A stretch of 50,819 nt of DNA from NCBI GenBank assembly GCA_003669555.1, contig QWOS01000086.1:1-50819 (forward strand), in the 5' to 3' direction. Of the stretch, positions 25,886-35,420 are shown piece by piece (positions within the stretch are counted from its first letter, which is position 1; each line of letters opens with the position of its first letter). The notes beneath the pieces are model-generated. The model was not told where the DNA came from. It did not search any database and was given only the letters and a program-made list of their open reading frames with translations. This DNA is from Planctomycetota bacterium. GTDB lineage: Bacteria; Planctomycetota; Planctomycetia; Gemmatales; Gemmataceae. The position numbers and the translations under genes are program-made.

Positions 25886-27559
25886 TCACTGCCCTGCGGC
25901 GGCGTTGGCCACCAGTACCACCTCGCACCGTCTGTAAAAATCGGGCTGCCTGAGCAATTCCCTGGCATTGGGGAAACGGCCTCTCAAGCCTTCCCACCGC
26001 TCTGCTGGCATTGCCACATAAGCCGCAATCGGCTGGGTCAGGAACCATTCCAGATCGGTTTCCCCGGGAATCCGTTCCACCGCTCTCCGGGTGTAGTAGA
26101 CAAAACTGGGCTGAAACCACTCGAATACACCCAGCCGCACTTCGCGGTGCATCTGATCGGCAGGCAAGGCTGTCGCCAGTGCCTTGGGCGCTTTGTGTGC
26201 ATTGAGCGTTTGGCCATTCCAGGCCCCCAGCACCATGCTGAAAAGCAAACCGCAGACGGTGACGATGGCCACAGTAGGCAGGGCTCGGTGCGCCAACACC
26301 CACCCTGCCAAACCCGCCACCAGGAAAAGGCTACCCACAGGCGCCATGGACTCCAGACCAGCCAGCGGCTTGACCTTGTCGCTGAATGGCATGGCGATGG
26401 CGCCCCCTCCCACCAGGAAACCGGCCGCAACAGCCACACCCGCCACCGCTAGAATTCCCATGCCCAGACGCACCCAGCCCATGGGTGCCGTGATGAGGCC
26501 CCGCCGCCAACCAGTCATGCCAGCCGCCAGCAGCAGGGCCAGACCGGGGTAAGCGGGTAAAACATAGTTGGGCAACTTGGTCCGTGACAGGGAAAATACC
26601 ACCACAGGAACTGCCACCCAGGCGCAGCCCAGTGCCAGAAGGGGCCACCAGTCTGGCAGGGTCCGGCGCCGGGCCAAGACCAGGGCAGGCAAGAGTAGCA
26701 GGGTGGAGAATGGGAAGGTACCAGCCAGCAGGATGGGCAGGTAGTACCAGATGGGACCCCCATGGCCCTCCATGGGGGCGGCAAGCCGGCCCAGGTTATG
26801 CTGTAAAAAGAAGCCCTTATGCCAGGCGAACTTGGTTTCCACACCCACCCAGAGGTACCAGGGGCCGGCCACAGCCAGCCAAACCAGGAAGGCGCCAGCC
26901 AGATGCCTCCAGGGAATGCGTAGCCAGCCACCGGCAAGGAGAAGGTGAACCAGAATGATCGCCCCGGGCATGGCCAAACCCACCGGCCCTTTGGCCAGCA
27001 TGGCCAGACCAGAGGCGCAAGCCGCCCCGTACAGCCACCAAACCCCCGCGCCCCGCTGCCCCAGAAAAAAGCAAACCAGGCACCAGCTCACCAGGGCTGT
27101 CAGCAGACTGTCCGGATTGGCAAAACGCATCGCCGCGACAAAAAGGGGGCAGCCCAGGAGCACGAAGGCAGACAGCAAGCCACCCAGCCCACCCAGGCAG
27201 AGCCTGCCCAGTAGCCAGACTGCCAGCACGGTGGCCAGACCGGCCAACGCCGAGGGGAAGCGGGCGGCAAACTCCCCCTCACCAAAAACCATGCCGCAGA
27301 GAATTTGCAACCAGTTGATAAGAGCGGGTTTGTCGACACGCAACTGGTAATTAAAGGTGGGGACCACCCAATTGTCAGCCGCGCGCATCTCGCGCGAGGC
27401 TTCAGCGTTGTTCCCTTCGTCGATGTCCCACAGGGTGGCGCCACCCAGGTTGGTGAGGGCCACCAGGGCCCAGACCATGGTCAGCAGGGCGATTTGTGTA
27501 GCAGGCAGGTGCAGCCAGCGGGCGAGCAGGATAACCAGGGGGCCTGTGTTTTTCGTCAT
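25886..27559 (-). CDS. GT39/ArnT-like membrane glycosyltransferase
   Basis: A 557-residue integral membrane protein of the GT-C fold with about 11-12 hydrophobic helices. The first periplasmic loop holds LWDIDEGNNAEASREM, where Asp45/Asp47-Glu48 match the catalytic acidic pair of protein mannosyltransferases and ArnT. The sequence DKPALINWLQIL is also typical of the PMT_2/ArnT group. It would transfer a sugar from a polyprenyl-phosphate donor to lipid or protein on the outer side of the membrane; donor and acceptor are unknown. It is monocistronic, convergent with the DUF202 gene, with only 19 bases between them. Confidence 0.85.
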   Translation of the reverse strand: MTKNTGPLVILLARWLHLPATQIALLTMVWALVALTNLGGATLWDIDEGNNAEASREMRAADNWVVPTFNYQLRVDKPALINWLQILCGMVFGEGEFAARFPSALAGLATVLAVWLLGRLCLGGLGGLLSAFVLLGCPLFVAAMRFANPDSLLTALVSWCLVCFFLGQRGAGVWWLYGAACASGLAMLAKGPVGLAMPGAIILVHLLLAGGWLRIPWRHLAGAFLVWLAVAGPWYLWVGVETKFAWHKGFFLQHNLGRLAAPMEGHGGPIWYYLPILLAGTFPFSTLLLLPALVLARRRTLPDWWPLLALGCAWVAVPVVVFSLSRTKLPNYVLPAYPGLALLLAAGMTGWRRGLITAPMGWVRLGMGILAVAGVAVAAGFLVGGGAIAMPFSDKVKPLAGLESMAPVGSLFLVAGLAGWVLAHRALPTVAIVTVCGLLFSMVLGAWNGQTLNAHKAPKALATALPADQMHREVRLGVFEWFQPSFVYYTRRAVERIPGETDLEWFLTQPIAAYVAMPAERWEGLRGRFPNARELLRQPDFYRRCEVVLVANAAAGQ

Positions 27560-27880
27560 GAGTCGCCACGCATCCCCGTATCGGGCGGATTGCCCCTGTG
27601 ATGGCCTGTTCTTTCCATGCGATAAACATCATGGCCTGAGGCTTGTCATGGGTTCCACCCCAGCTTGGTCCGTCCGCCAGGGCGGGACTTTTGCCGGGTG
27701 CGAAGACGGGGAAGACACGGTTGACTCTCAGACCCCGGATTGTTTATAGATAAGGGTTGCATGGGTGCTATCAGTGGCCCCATATTAGCCATATAGGCGA
27801 GTTTTAATAATAAGCCACCGGTCCAGCCGATGATTCCCAGGCAAACTGGCCTGATTCATGGGGGTGGGGAGAACCAACGC
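27560..27880. other. Intergenic region between GT39 and HEAT-repeat genes
   Basis: No gene was recognised in these 321 bases. They hold the two divergent start regions and one candidate promoter (27721-27750); AT-rich stretches lie at 27740-27810. An in-frame ATG at 27830 would extend the HEAT gene by 17 residues. Confidence 0.6.
27721..27750 (+). promoter_or_regulatory. Candidate sigma70-type promoter for the HEAT-repeat gene
   Basis: TTGACT (27721-27726) and TATAGA (27745-27750) are separated by 18 bases and lie about 130 bases before the gene start at 27881. The match is five and four of six consensus bases. Confidence 0.4.
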
Positions 27881-29920
27881 ATGCGCCTGGCCAGCCTGAT
27901 TTTGCCCGTGGCCGGCCTGTTGGGTTTGGCCGCCTCGTCTGCGTCAGCCTTCCAGCCGCTACCTTCAGCCACATTCCCGGCGCGAAGTCAGCCGCCTGCC
28001 GATATTGCCCGGCTGCGCGAGATGCTGCTCGACCGTGGTCAACCCCGCCTGCAAAACCAGGCGGCTCTGGCTCTTGTGCAAATCGACTCGGCGGAGGCCG
28101 AGGCCCTTATTCGCCAGGGCCTGGAGCAAGCCGAGGACCAGGAGATGTTTCTGGCACTGTCCTCTGCCATCCGTTTTCACCGGGATATCCGCTTTGCCGA
28201 TGAATTGCTGCGCGCCTTGGCCTCCAGCAAGGTAGCTATCCGCCAGGGTGCCTCCCAGGCCCTGAGTGTTCTTTCTGAACCGCGCATCATCGACAAGCTG
28301 GCAGGCATTCTGGGGGATCCTGCGAACGACTCCGCAGTGGCCCAGATGGCGGCCTACACGCTGGGGGCCAGTGGGCGCAAGCTGGCGGTGGCCCCGCTGC
28401 TGAAGGCGCTAACCAGCGACTCTGACCGCACGCGCCAGTCAGCCAACGAGGCGCTCAGCGATCTCACCGGGCAACGGCTTGGGCCTGACGCCGATCGCTG
28501 GACTGCCTGGTGGCAAACCTGCAAGGATCTCGACAACGAACGCTGGCTGGAAATGCGCCTGGCCTTTCAACTGGCCCGTCGCGCCCGGGTGGAAAATGAA
28601 CTGGAGGCAGCCCGCGGACAAGTGGTTCGGCTGCAGCAACAGCTTTACGCGCGTTTGGGAACCGCTGAGCGGCTGCAATACCTGCCCGGGCTGGGTGAGC
28701 AGGAAGATGCCGCCTTGCGCCTGCTGGCTGTTACCTGGAGCCAGGAGGCGCTTGCAGGCGCCGATCCCAGTGCCCAGAAGGTGCTGGCCGGAATCCTGCT
28801 GCGCCTATCGGCCGATCCAGCCCTGGAAGTGCAGCGTGCCGCCACCGTGGCTTTGGGCCGCGTGGCTGATTCCGCCGCGCTGGAACGCCTGCTGGTGCTC
28901 ACTCGCTCCAACCGCGCCACCGTGCGGGCCGCAAGCGGCCGGGCCTTGTCGCAGCAAGCCACACTCGATCGGCCGGAGATCCGGCAACGCCAGCCGGAAG
29001 TCCTCGCCAGTCTGCAACGACTGCTGGAAGACCCGGTGCTCGAAGTGGTGGTGGAGGCGGCAGAAGACCTCGGCGCTTTGGGTGCCCCTGAGTCGGGGCC
29101 GGTACTGACCGCCTTGCTGCGACATCCCTCGGAATCGGTCCGCAAGGCCGCGGCCGCCTCACTGGAGCGGGTCGCCTTGCCCAGCTCCCTCGATGCCATC
29201 CTCAAGGGGCTTGATGATACCTCTGGCACCGTGCGCTTCAGTCTGGTGGGAGCGCTGGCTTTGCTGGCGGGCCGGGCCGAAAGTGCCATGAAACCACTGA
29301 ACGAGACAGATCGCCTGCGGCTGATGGCCCGACTGGAAATCGTGCTCCTGAAAGACATGGACCCCAATGTCCGCGCCCGCGCGGCCGGGGCTCTGGGTGA
29401 ATGTGCCCCCCCCGGTATGCTGGGAGTGCTGTGGCAGTCGAGTCAGGCCACCGAAGATGTACGCGTGCAGGAGAAGGCCTGGCTCGCTTTGATCGATGTG
29501 CTGGCGCGGGCGCAACAATCCAGCCTGGTCCAGGAGTGGGACCGCAAACTGGCCATGGCCAAGCAACCAGCGCGCCGCTTGCAGTTGCTCACCGAGGTGA
29601 TGAGCCGCTGGACCCGTAAACCCGATCCCAAGCTCAACATCACCCCGGTACAGGATCTGGTGGTGCAAGTGGCCCTGGAGCAAAACAAGTGGGCCTTGGC
29701 CCTGCCACTGATCCGCGAGCAGTTGGCCCGCCCTCAGCGCACCGAGGCCGAGGCTCAGAGTTGCCTGCGCCATTTGTTGCAGGCGGGTGAGCAGGCTCTG
29801 GCGGATGGCAATGCCATCGAAGCGGCCCGCATTGCCGCCGAAGGCCGGACCGCCGTGGACAAGGCAAGCCCTCTGGCACCCGTCTTTGACGCTCTGGCCT
29901 TGCGAAGCAAGACAAAATAA
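27881..29920 (+). CDS. Secreted HEAT-repeat protein
   Basis: About 679 residues. A signal peptide (MRLASLILPVAGLLGLAASSASA) is followed by HEAT/PBS-lyase type repeats. Examples are LIRQGLEQAEDQEMFLALSS, AVAPLLKALTSDSDRTRQSA, ALERLLVLTRSNRATVRAA, GPVLTALLRHPSESVRKAAA and KDMDPNVRARAAGALGE. Repeats occupy most of the protein, interrupted around residues 190-290 by a helical segment without clear repeats. Such proteins are scaffolds; the partner is unknown. The ATG at 27881 is chosen over 27830 because GGGGAGA lies just upstream and it gives a proper signal peptide. Confidence 0.8.
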   Translation: MRLASLILPVAGLLGLAASSASAFQPLPSATFPARSQPPADIARLREMLLDRGQPRLQNQAALALVQIDSAEAEALIRQGLEQAEDQEMFLALSSAIRFHRDIRFADELLRALASSKVAIRQGASQALSVLSEPRIIDKLAGILGDPANDSAVAQMAAYTLGASGRKLAVAPLLKALTSDSDRTRQSANEALSDLTGQRLGPDADRWTAWWQTCKDLDNERWLEMRLAFQLARRARVENELEAARGQVVRLQQQLYARLGTAERLQYLPGLGEQEDAALRLLAVTWSQEALAGADPSAQKVLAGILLRLSADPALEVQRAATVALGRVADSAALERLLVLTRSNRATVRAASGRALSQQATLDRPEIRQRQPEVLASLQRLLEDPVLEVVVEAAEDLGALGAPESGPVLTALLRHPSESVRKAAAASLERVALPSSLDAILKGLDDTSGTVRFSLVGALALLAGRAESAMKPLNETDRLRLMARLEIVLLKDMDPNVRARAAGALGECAPPGMLGVLWQSSQATEDVRVQEKAWLALIDVLARAQQSSLVQEWDRKLAMAKQPARRLQLLTEVMSRWTRKPDPKLNITPVQDLVVQVALEQNKWALALPLIREQLARPQRTEAEAQSCLRHLLQAGEQALADGNAIEAARIAAEGRTAVDKASPLAPVFDALALRSKTK

Positions 29921-30009
29921 GGCAACCCAGGGTGCCGCAGCACCGATGGTTCAACCGTACGCTGCCGGCTCGTTTTATGCCTGCGTGGCGGGATGATAAC
30001 CCGGTAGTC

Positions 30010-30930
30010 TCAGGGGGCCGCTGCAGCCAATCCCTTTTCACCCCCGACCACAACCCGCCCTGTAGGGTGTGTGGCCAGGCAATGGATGCGGCCAATTGCA
30101 GCCGCATGACGTCGTCTTGTTTCCAGCGTCTCCGCCTGCAGCCATAGAACTGTGCCATCGTTGCAGCCCACCACCAACTCGTCCGCCATGGGCGACCAGA
30201 CCACCAGCCGGGGAATGGATGCCAACCGTGTGAAACGCACCAGACGGCCCAGCCCGGGTTGCCAAAGGCGGACTGTGCCGTCTTCGCTACAGGAAGCCAC
30301 CAGAGGCATATCATCAGCATTTTTCCGCGCCAGCCGGGTTGCCACGCAGTTGACACTGTTGACATGATTATCGAGAGTGCGCCAGAGTTTGCCAGTGGCA
30401 GGATCCCAGACCTGCAGGGTCTGGTCCACACTGGCAGAAATGATTTTTTCCCCATCGGTTGTGTAGGCCAAAGAAAGCACGGGGCGTGAATGCCCCTCAT
30501 AAAGCCGGATGCGTTTGCCATTATTGGCGGCGTGAACCATGCAGGTGCCATCCGCGCTGCCGGCGGCCCAGTGCTTGCCATCCGCCGACCAGGCCAGGCC
30601 GTACACCAGGTCCCTGCTGACAGTGACGGAGAGTTGCGAAGTCAGACCGGGCCAGCTCAGGGTTTCCACCAGGCCTTTCTCGGCGGGAGAACCGCCGCCA
30701 GCAAGTAGCGCAGTACCCGCGGGGGAGAAGGCAAGCCTATTGATATGTGAAAGGTCTGTTGTGTGCTTTGACAACAGGAGGAGTCCGGGCCAGGAATAGA
30801 CAGAGAGCCCTTCTTGAGAGCCGGCGACCACTCTGGTGCCATCGGGTGCAAAAGCGACCGCAGTCACTGGCGCACCGGCTGGCAGGCAGGCCGCGATTCC
30901 GAGCATCAGACAAGCTGCAAGGGGCATCAT
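30010..30930 (-). CDS. WD40-repeat protein with signal peptide (cassette B)
   Basis: A 306-residue beta-propeller. Residues 1-20 form a signal peptide (PLAACLMLGIAACLPAG). Repeats end in WD-like pairs and start with GH or similar, for example VTAVAFAPDGTRVVAGSQEG, RPVLSLAYTTDGEKIISASVDQTLQVWD and VNCVATRLA. Seven blades are plausible but not all are clear. The start overlaps the stop of the DUF1501 gene by one base (TGATG), so translation is coupled. Signal and operon position suggest the propeller works with the exported DUF1549/1553 and DUF1501 proteins. Confidence 0.8.
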   Translation of the reverse strand: MMPLAACLMLGIAACLPAGAPVTAVAFAPDGTRVVAGSQEGLSVYSWPGLLLLSKHTTDLSHINRLAFSPAGTALLAGGGSPAEKGLVETLSWPGLTSQLSVTVSRDLVYGLAWSADGKHWAAGSADGTCMVHAANNGKRIRLYEGHSRPVLSLAYTTDGEKIISASVDQTLQVWDPATGKLWRTLDNHVNSVNCVATRLARKNADDMPLVASCSEDGTVRLWQPGLGRLVRFTRLASIPRLVVWSPMADELVVGCNDGTVLWLQAETLETRRRHAAAIGRIHCLATHPTGRVVVGGEKGLAAAAP

Positions 30931-32252
30931 CAGACTAGCCCACGAATCATGGCACCACCCTGGTTTACCGGTACGGGTCTGCCATCGGCGGTATGCAGCT
31001 CCAGGGATGGATCCACCCCCAGAAGCGTGTACAGGCTAAAGGCCAGATCAGCCGGGGTGACCGGGTGGTCATGCGGGCTTTCACCCACCCTGTCGCTGGA
31101 GCCGATCACTTGCCCACCGCGCACACCACCGCCCGCCATGAGCAGGCTGAAAACACGGGGCCAGTGATCGCGGCCGCCGCGGGTGTTCAGCTTGGGGGTG
31201 CGGCCAAATTCCCCCATCACTACCACCAGGGTCTGGTCTAGCAGGCCGCGCTCAGCCAGGTCTCCAATCAGGGCCGATAACGCCAGGTCGAGCGACGGCA
31301 ACAGGCCCACACCCACCTTGGCACCGCTGTAACCGTCGCGCAGTTGCAGGGTGAGTGAATCGTGCGTGTCCCAGCCACCGTTATGGATACTGACAAAAGG
31401 CACATCACGCTCAACCAGCCGCCGGGCCAGGAGGCAAGACTGGCCAATGGGGCGTGGTCCGTAGCGGGCCCGGGTCTTTGCCGATTCCTCCCCCAGATGA
31501 AAAGCGCGCTTCGCCTCGGCTGAGGTGGTCAGGCGGTGGGCCTGTGAAAAGGCTGAGTCCGGCGGGAGCAGCCTGGATTGTTCGCCAGCCTGGGCGCGAT
31601 CGAATTCGGCCAGGAAATCGCGGCGACGGTCCATTCTTCCTGGGGTGATACCCGGATAGAGATTGAGATCGCGCACCTGGAAATCAGCCTTGGAAGGATC
31701 GCCCCCAGTGACAAATGGCCGGTGGGCTAAATCCAGATAACCAGCACCACCGCGGAACTCCGGAATGGCAACATAGGGAGGCAGCAGGCCATTGGCACCC
31801 CGGACATACGATAAAACCGAGCCGTAACTAGGGTATTGCAGGGCTGCCGACGGTTTGTACCCGGTGAGAAGATACTGATTGGCGATGCCGTGTTCGCCGA
31901 GGGGTGAGGTCATTGAGCGGATCACCGCCAGATGCCTTGCCATCCCGGCCAAACCAGGCAGGAGTTCACACAGGTCCAGGCCGGGCACGGTTGTCCGGAT
32001 GGGGTGAAATGGGCCACGGACGTCCACCGGAACCTCGGGTTTGAGGTCGAATGTTTCCAGATGACTCGGGCCACCATCGAGCCAGACAAGAATGCAGCGA
32101 CGGGCTTGAGGCTCCTTGACGCCGGCACCGCACGCCTGCGCGCGCAATCGCAGGAACTGAGCCAGTCCCAACGCTCCCACCGTCCCCAAACGGAGAAAGT
32201 CGCGTCTTTTCCAGCCATCGCATCGCTGTCCGGCAATCTGATTGGTTGGCAT
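30930..32252 (-). CDS. DUF1501 protein with Tat signal (cassette B)
   Basis: A 440-residue DUF1501 protein. KRRDFLRLGTVGALGLAQFL is a classical twin-arginine signal. Family motifs are CILVWLDGGPSHLETFDLKP, GGWDTHDS, VVMGEFGRTPKLN, GRDHWPRVFSLLMAGGGVRGG and SLYTLLG. It follows the DUF1549/1553 gene by 22 bases and overlaps the WD40 gene by one base. As for the first cassette, the alkaline phosphatase-like fold is known for the family but the substrate is not. Confidence 0.9.
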   Translation of the reverse strand: MPTNQIAGQRCDGWKRRDFLRLGTVGALGLAQFLRLRAQACGAGVKEPQARRCILVWLDGGPSHLETFDLKPEVPVDVRGPFHPIRTTVPGLDLCELLPGLAGMARHLAVIRSMTSPLGEHGIANQYLLTGYKPSAALQYPSYGSVLSYVRGANGLLPPYVAIPEFRGGAGYLDLAHRPFVTGGDPSKADFQVRDLNLYPGITPGRMDRRRDFLAEFDRAQAGEQSRLLPPDSAFSQAHRLTTSAEAKRAFHLGEESAKTRARYGPRPIGQSCLLARRLVERDVPFVSIHNGGWDTHDSLTLQLRDGYSGAKVGVGLLPSLDLALSALIGDLAERGLLDQTLVVVMGEFGRTPKLNTRGGRDHWPRVFSLLMAGGGVRGGQVIGSSDRVGESPHDHPVTPADLAFSLYTLLGVDPSLELHTADGRPVPVNQGGAMIRGLV

Positions 32253-32274
32253 GGCGTTATCCTCATGGGACTGG

Positions 32275-34404
32275 TCAGTGGTTGCTGGTGAATTCGCGGC
32301 AATTGAGAAGAGCCCAGATGAAGTCTTCCAGGCGTTCCTGCCGGTCTCCCAGCGGTCCCTGGCTCAATCTGGCCAGCCACCCTGCGGCTTCAGGGGGTGT
32401 GGGGTTTCGGCTAAGGGCGACCCGGTAAAACTCCGCAATAATCTCCCTGTCTGATTTATCCGCCGCCAACAGCTTCCCCAGTCTGCCGGCAGGTGTGCCG
32501 ATCCGGTCGTTGAGCAGCCCGCCATTGAGGAGGTGCAACCGCGCTGGCAGGCCAATGCCACCGCCACCAGCCATATCGCACCCAGCCTGTCGTTGGCATC
32601 GCCCCAGAATATCGAGCGAGGGTGCGGTACTGCCAGGGTCGCAGAGTGAAATGGCCCGGGTTCCCAGAGGCTGTCCGGGGTAAGGGTCGGGCACCCCCGT
32701 GACCCAGGATATGGCATCCGCCAATACCTCTGGCTCAGGATCGTGGGTGGGATAAAAAGAATAAAACGAATCGTTTTTCGGGACTTCTGGCCTGGGCAGG
32801 GAAGAACGGCCAAAGGCCTGGCTGAGGGCGATCTGTCGCAGCATAAACCGGAGGTCGTGGCCATTTTTCGTGAAATCGTGCGCCAGGCGGTCGAGCAAGG
32901 CCGGATGGGTGGCGGGGTTGCTGGCGCGCATATCGTCCACCGGTTCCACCAGGCCCCTGCCGAAAAGTGCCCGCCACAGGCGATTCACCTGCGCCCTGGC
33001 AAAATGCGGATTGTTGGGGTGGGTGAGCCATTCGGCCAGGACCAGCCGCGGGTCACCAGGTTCTGTGACAGCGCGGCTGCCGGGAAGGCGGGGAATTGCT
33101 GGCTGACCCGTGCGCGGGTTGGTCACCTCGCCACGCGAGGCGATCCGCACCACGCGTGAGCGCTCCAGCCTGGCAAAGATGGCGGCCAGACCGTGGTAGT
33201 CGTCTTGCGTCCAGGCATCAAGCGGGTGGTTATGGCAGTTGGCGCACTGCAATCGCACCCCCAGGAATACCCGGCCGACCAGTTCCGCCTGGCCCCGCGC
33301 GTCTCCGGAAAGGCGCGGAAAATTGGCTGGACCCACCTGATGGCTGTCACCGCTCGCCGTCAGCAGTTCGCGGGCCCAGCGGTCCATCGGCATGGGGGTG
33401 TCAGCGCGCAATGAGTCGCGTAGCCAGCCGACAAGGGCTGCCGTACCTGCTTTTTCGCCAGAGGGTGAACGCAGATCGAGCACCCGCGAAAGTTTCAGGG
33501 TCCAGTACTCGGGGAAATCGGCGCCACGCAGCAGGCGATCCACCAATGCGGCGCGCTTCCCCGATGAGCGGTCACCCGTGTACAGATCCACATCGGCGGG
33601 ATTGGGCAGGGTACCTGTCAGGGCCAGGGTGGCCCTGCGGATAAAGGTTGCATCGTCGGCCTGGGGTGACACCGGGAGGCGTAGCTCCGTCAGGCTGGCG
33701 TTCAACTCGCGATCAATCCAGTTTTCTGCGGGTTCGTTCCTGAAATCGGGGGGCGGGCCATCCAGTGGCAGGATGAGGGGAAGGGATTCAACCCGGTTGA
33801 GAAAGCGGGCGATCACCGCATGCCGTCCGCGCCGATTTACGGTAGCCTGGGCACCCTGGGCGGTTGTGGGGCCCATGGTTACCGAGGCCGGATCGGTGGT
33901 GGTGAAAACAGTCCAGGCAGTCACATCCCTCTCGGGTTCGCCATCGAGGCTGGCGATGGCCTGCAAGGTGGTGGTGGCACCTGGTTTTGCCAGAACCGTC
34001 GGCGCGGCTACCACCCTGAAGCGGGTGAGCAGACGGTTCACGCCGCGTGGCGCGCCGGCGGCAATCCAGCTTTCAATGAGCGCGGCACCTGGACCATCGG
34101 GAGTCAGGGCCATGTCGCCGCCGTGGTCGATCAGCGCGGTTGATTTTTTCAGGATCAGGCTGGCTGCGGGGTGGGCGAGGTTGATCCTTCGTCCTTGCAA
34201 GGCATGCACCAGCTGTTCGTGATCCGCATCCGGGTCGGCGCCAAAAAGCGACAGGTGGAAACCGCCACGCCCGGCAGCGGCACCGTGGCAGGCTCCCGAA
34301 TTGCAGCCAGCCTTGGTCAGTACCGGGATGATACCGGTACTGAAGTGGGGAACCGGCGGGGCCGCACCCGCCAGCAAGGCCAACAGCAGCCAGACTGGGG
34401 TCAT
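32275..34404 (-). CDS. DUF1549/DUF1553 protein with C-x4-CH motif (cassette B)
   Basis: A 709-residue secreted protein (signal peptide about 1-16). The N-terminal domain has CNSGACH at 34-40, a C-x4-C-H spacing rather than the usual C-x2-C-H; the surroundings (AGCNSGACHGAAAGRGGFHL) are known from planctomycete DUF1549 relatives. DUF1549 follows with a normal CANCH in the context NCHNHPLDAW, and DUF1553 covers the C-terminal third with LAEWLTHPNNPHFARAQVNR and WRALFGRGLVEP. It lacks the LamG-like insert of the first cassette. The start codon overlaps the stop of the thioredoxin-like gene by four bases (ATGA). Confidence 0.9.
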   Translation of the reverse strand: MTPVWLLLALLAGAAPPVPHFSTGIIPVLTKAGCNSGACHGAAAGRGGFHLSLFGADPDADHEQLVHALQGRRINLAHPAASLILKKSTALIDHGGDMALTPDGPGAALIESWIAAGAPRGVNRLLTRFRVVAAPTVLAKPGATTTLQAIASLDGEPERDVTAWTVFTTTDPASVTMGPTTAQGAQATVNRRGRHAVIARFLNRVESLPLILPLDGPPPDFRNEPAENWIDRELNASLTELRLPVSPQADDATFIRRATLALTGTLPNPADVDLYTGDRSSGKRAALVDRLLRGADFPEYWTLKLSRVLDLRSPSGEKAGTAALVGWLRDSLRADTPMPMDRWARELLTASGDSHQVGPANFPRLSGDARGQAELVGRVFLGVRLQCANCHNHPLDAWTQDDYHGLAAIFARLERSRVVRIASRGEVTNPRTGQPAIPRLPGSRAVTEPGDPRLVLAEWLTHPNNPHFARAQVNRLWRALFGRGLVEPVDDMRASNPATHPALLDRLAHDFTKNGHDLRFMLRQIALSQAFGRSSLPRPEVPKNDSFYSFYPTHDPEPEVLADAISWVTGVPDPYPGQPLGTRAISLCDPGSTAPSLDILGRCQRQAGCDMAGGGGIGLPARLHLLNGGLLNDRIGTPAGRLGKLLAADKSDREIIAEFYRVALSRNPTPPEAAGWLARLSQGPLGDRQERLEDFIWALLNCREFTSNH

Positions 34405-35279
34405 GGGTTATTCCGGCCGGATTTTTGCTGGGGATCCTTTTCCTGTTTTTTCGCACCGTATTTTTTCGCCCAATCCCGCAGGAATTCGCGGGCGCGGGGC
34501 GTGCCATAGTCATCCAGCTTCCCGCTGTCGATGATGGTATTGGCTATGCGGCCCACCTCGGTTCTTGCGGCGGCGTTCTCTTGCACATAGGTTTCAACCG
34601 CCCTGGCGGCCTTTTCCACCTCCGCCGGAGTGGCATCTTTGCGGATCACAGGCTGCAGCAGGGGCCGCAGGTTCACATCCTGCCTCGGTGCGTCGCCCCG
34701 GGGGTTAGCCGGCTTACCCTCAATTTCTGCCAGGGTGGGGACTTTGCCTCCCGCCACCTGCACCACGGCAGCGAGAATTTTGGGCAGGTCGGCTTGCAAG
34801 CTAGGCTGAACCAGGGCGAAGTTGGCGGTGACCAGATTCTTGTTTCCCACCAGAATCGTCAGGCTGGCCTTGCGATTGAGGCCATAGGCGCCTGGGCCCT
34901 CCCGGCCATCCAGCGAGATCCCCGTCGGGGCTTTTGGCGTCAGGGCGTGTTTGATCCGCTGGATGTTGGTTTCAGCCTCGGTGGCATCATCGGCCAGCCA
35001 GATTACCCCGGTCGCCAGGCCGTCCGTGGCCCGTGACTGGGTGTAGGTGGACAGCACCCGGATCATTGAGACCGTCTGCCGGTTCACCTCGTGGACAAAA
35101 ATCAGCACGATGGGACCGCTCTTGGCACTGCCGACATAATCTGCCTCTTTCCCGGCGTTTTCACCCAGGGCCACGCGCACCTTGAAGGGTACAAGCTTCT
35201 CCCCAGCCTGTGGGCCGGAAAGCACAGGGTCCTGTGCGCCTGGCGCCAAAACCAGCCAGCATGCGAGGCAAGAATTCAT
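34401..35279 (-). CDS. Secreted thioredoxin-like protein, first gene of cassette B operon
   Basis: About 292 residues, with a short signal peptide (MNSCLACWLVLAPGAQ). The middle SGPIVLIFVHEVNRQTVSMI and ASLTILVGNKNLVTANFAL look like strands of a thioredoxin fold, but no CxxC is present, so a redox role is doubtful. The C-terminal third is charged and ends KKYGAKKQEKDPQQKSGRNN. The function is not recognised. The start at 35279 has AGGAG nine bases upstream; ATGs at 35285 and 35288 also exist. It opens the four-gene unit with the DUF1549/1553, DUF1501 and WD40 genes, joined by overlaps of four and one base and a gap of 22. Confidence 0.7.
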   Translation of the reverse strand: MNSCLACWLVLAPGAQDPVLSGPQAGEKLVPFKVRVALGENAGKEADYVGSAKSGPIVLIFVHEVNRQTVSMIRVLSTYTQSRATDGLATGVIWLADDATEAETNIQRIKHALTPKAPTGISLDGREGPGAYGLNRKASLTILVGNKNLVTANFALVQPSLQADLPKILAAVVQVAGGKVPTLAEIEGKPANPRGDAPRQDVNLRPLLQPVIRKDATPAEVEKAARAVETYVQENAAARTEVGRIANTIIDSGKLDDYGTPRAREFLRDWAKKYGAKKQEKDPQQKSGRNNP

Positions 35280-35356
35280 CGCCATCATCTCCTGAGCGGG
35301 TCACCCCAAATCATGACAACACGACAGGCTTCATCCTAACCGGGAATCGCCTGGGG

Positions 35357-35397
35357 AAAAAGCACCGGCCCTGGACAACATGGTCCAGGGCCGGTGC
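35357..35397 (-). terminator. Strong Rho-independent terminator after the MFS gene
   Basis: GCACCGGCCCTGGAC (35362-35376) and GTCCAGGGCCGGTGC (35383-35397) form a perfect 15-bp stem with a six-base loop. On the minus strand it is followed by TTTTT (complement of 35357-35361). The MFS gene ends at 35421, just before it. Confidence 0.9.
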
Positions 35398-35420
35398 GGA
35401 TCAGGAATTACCCAGGGAAA

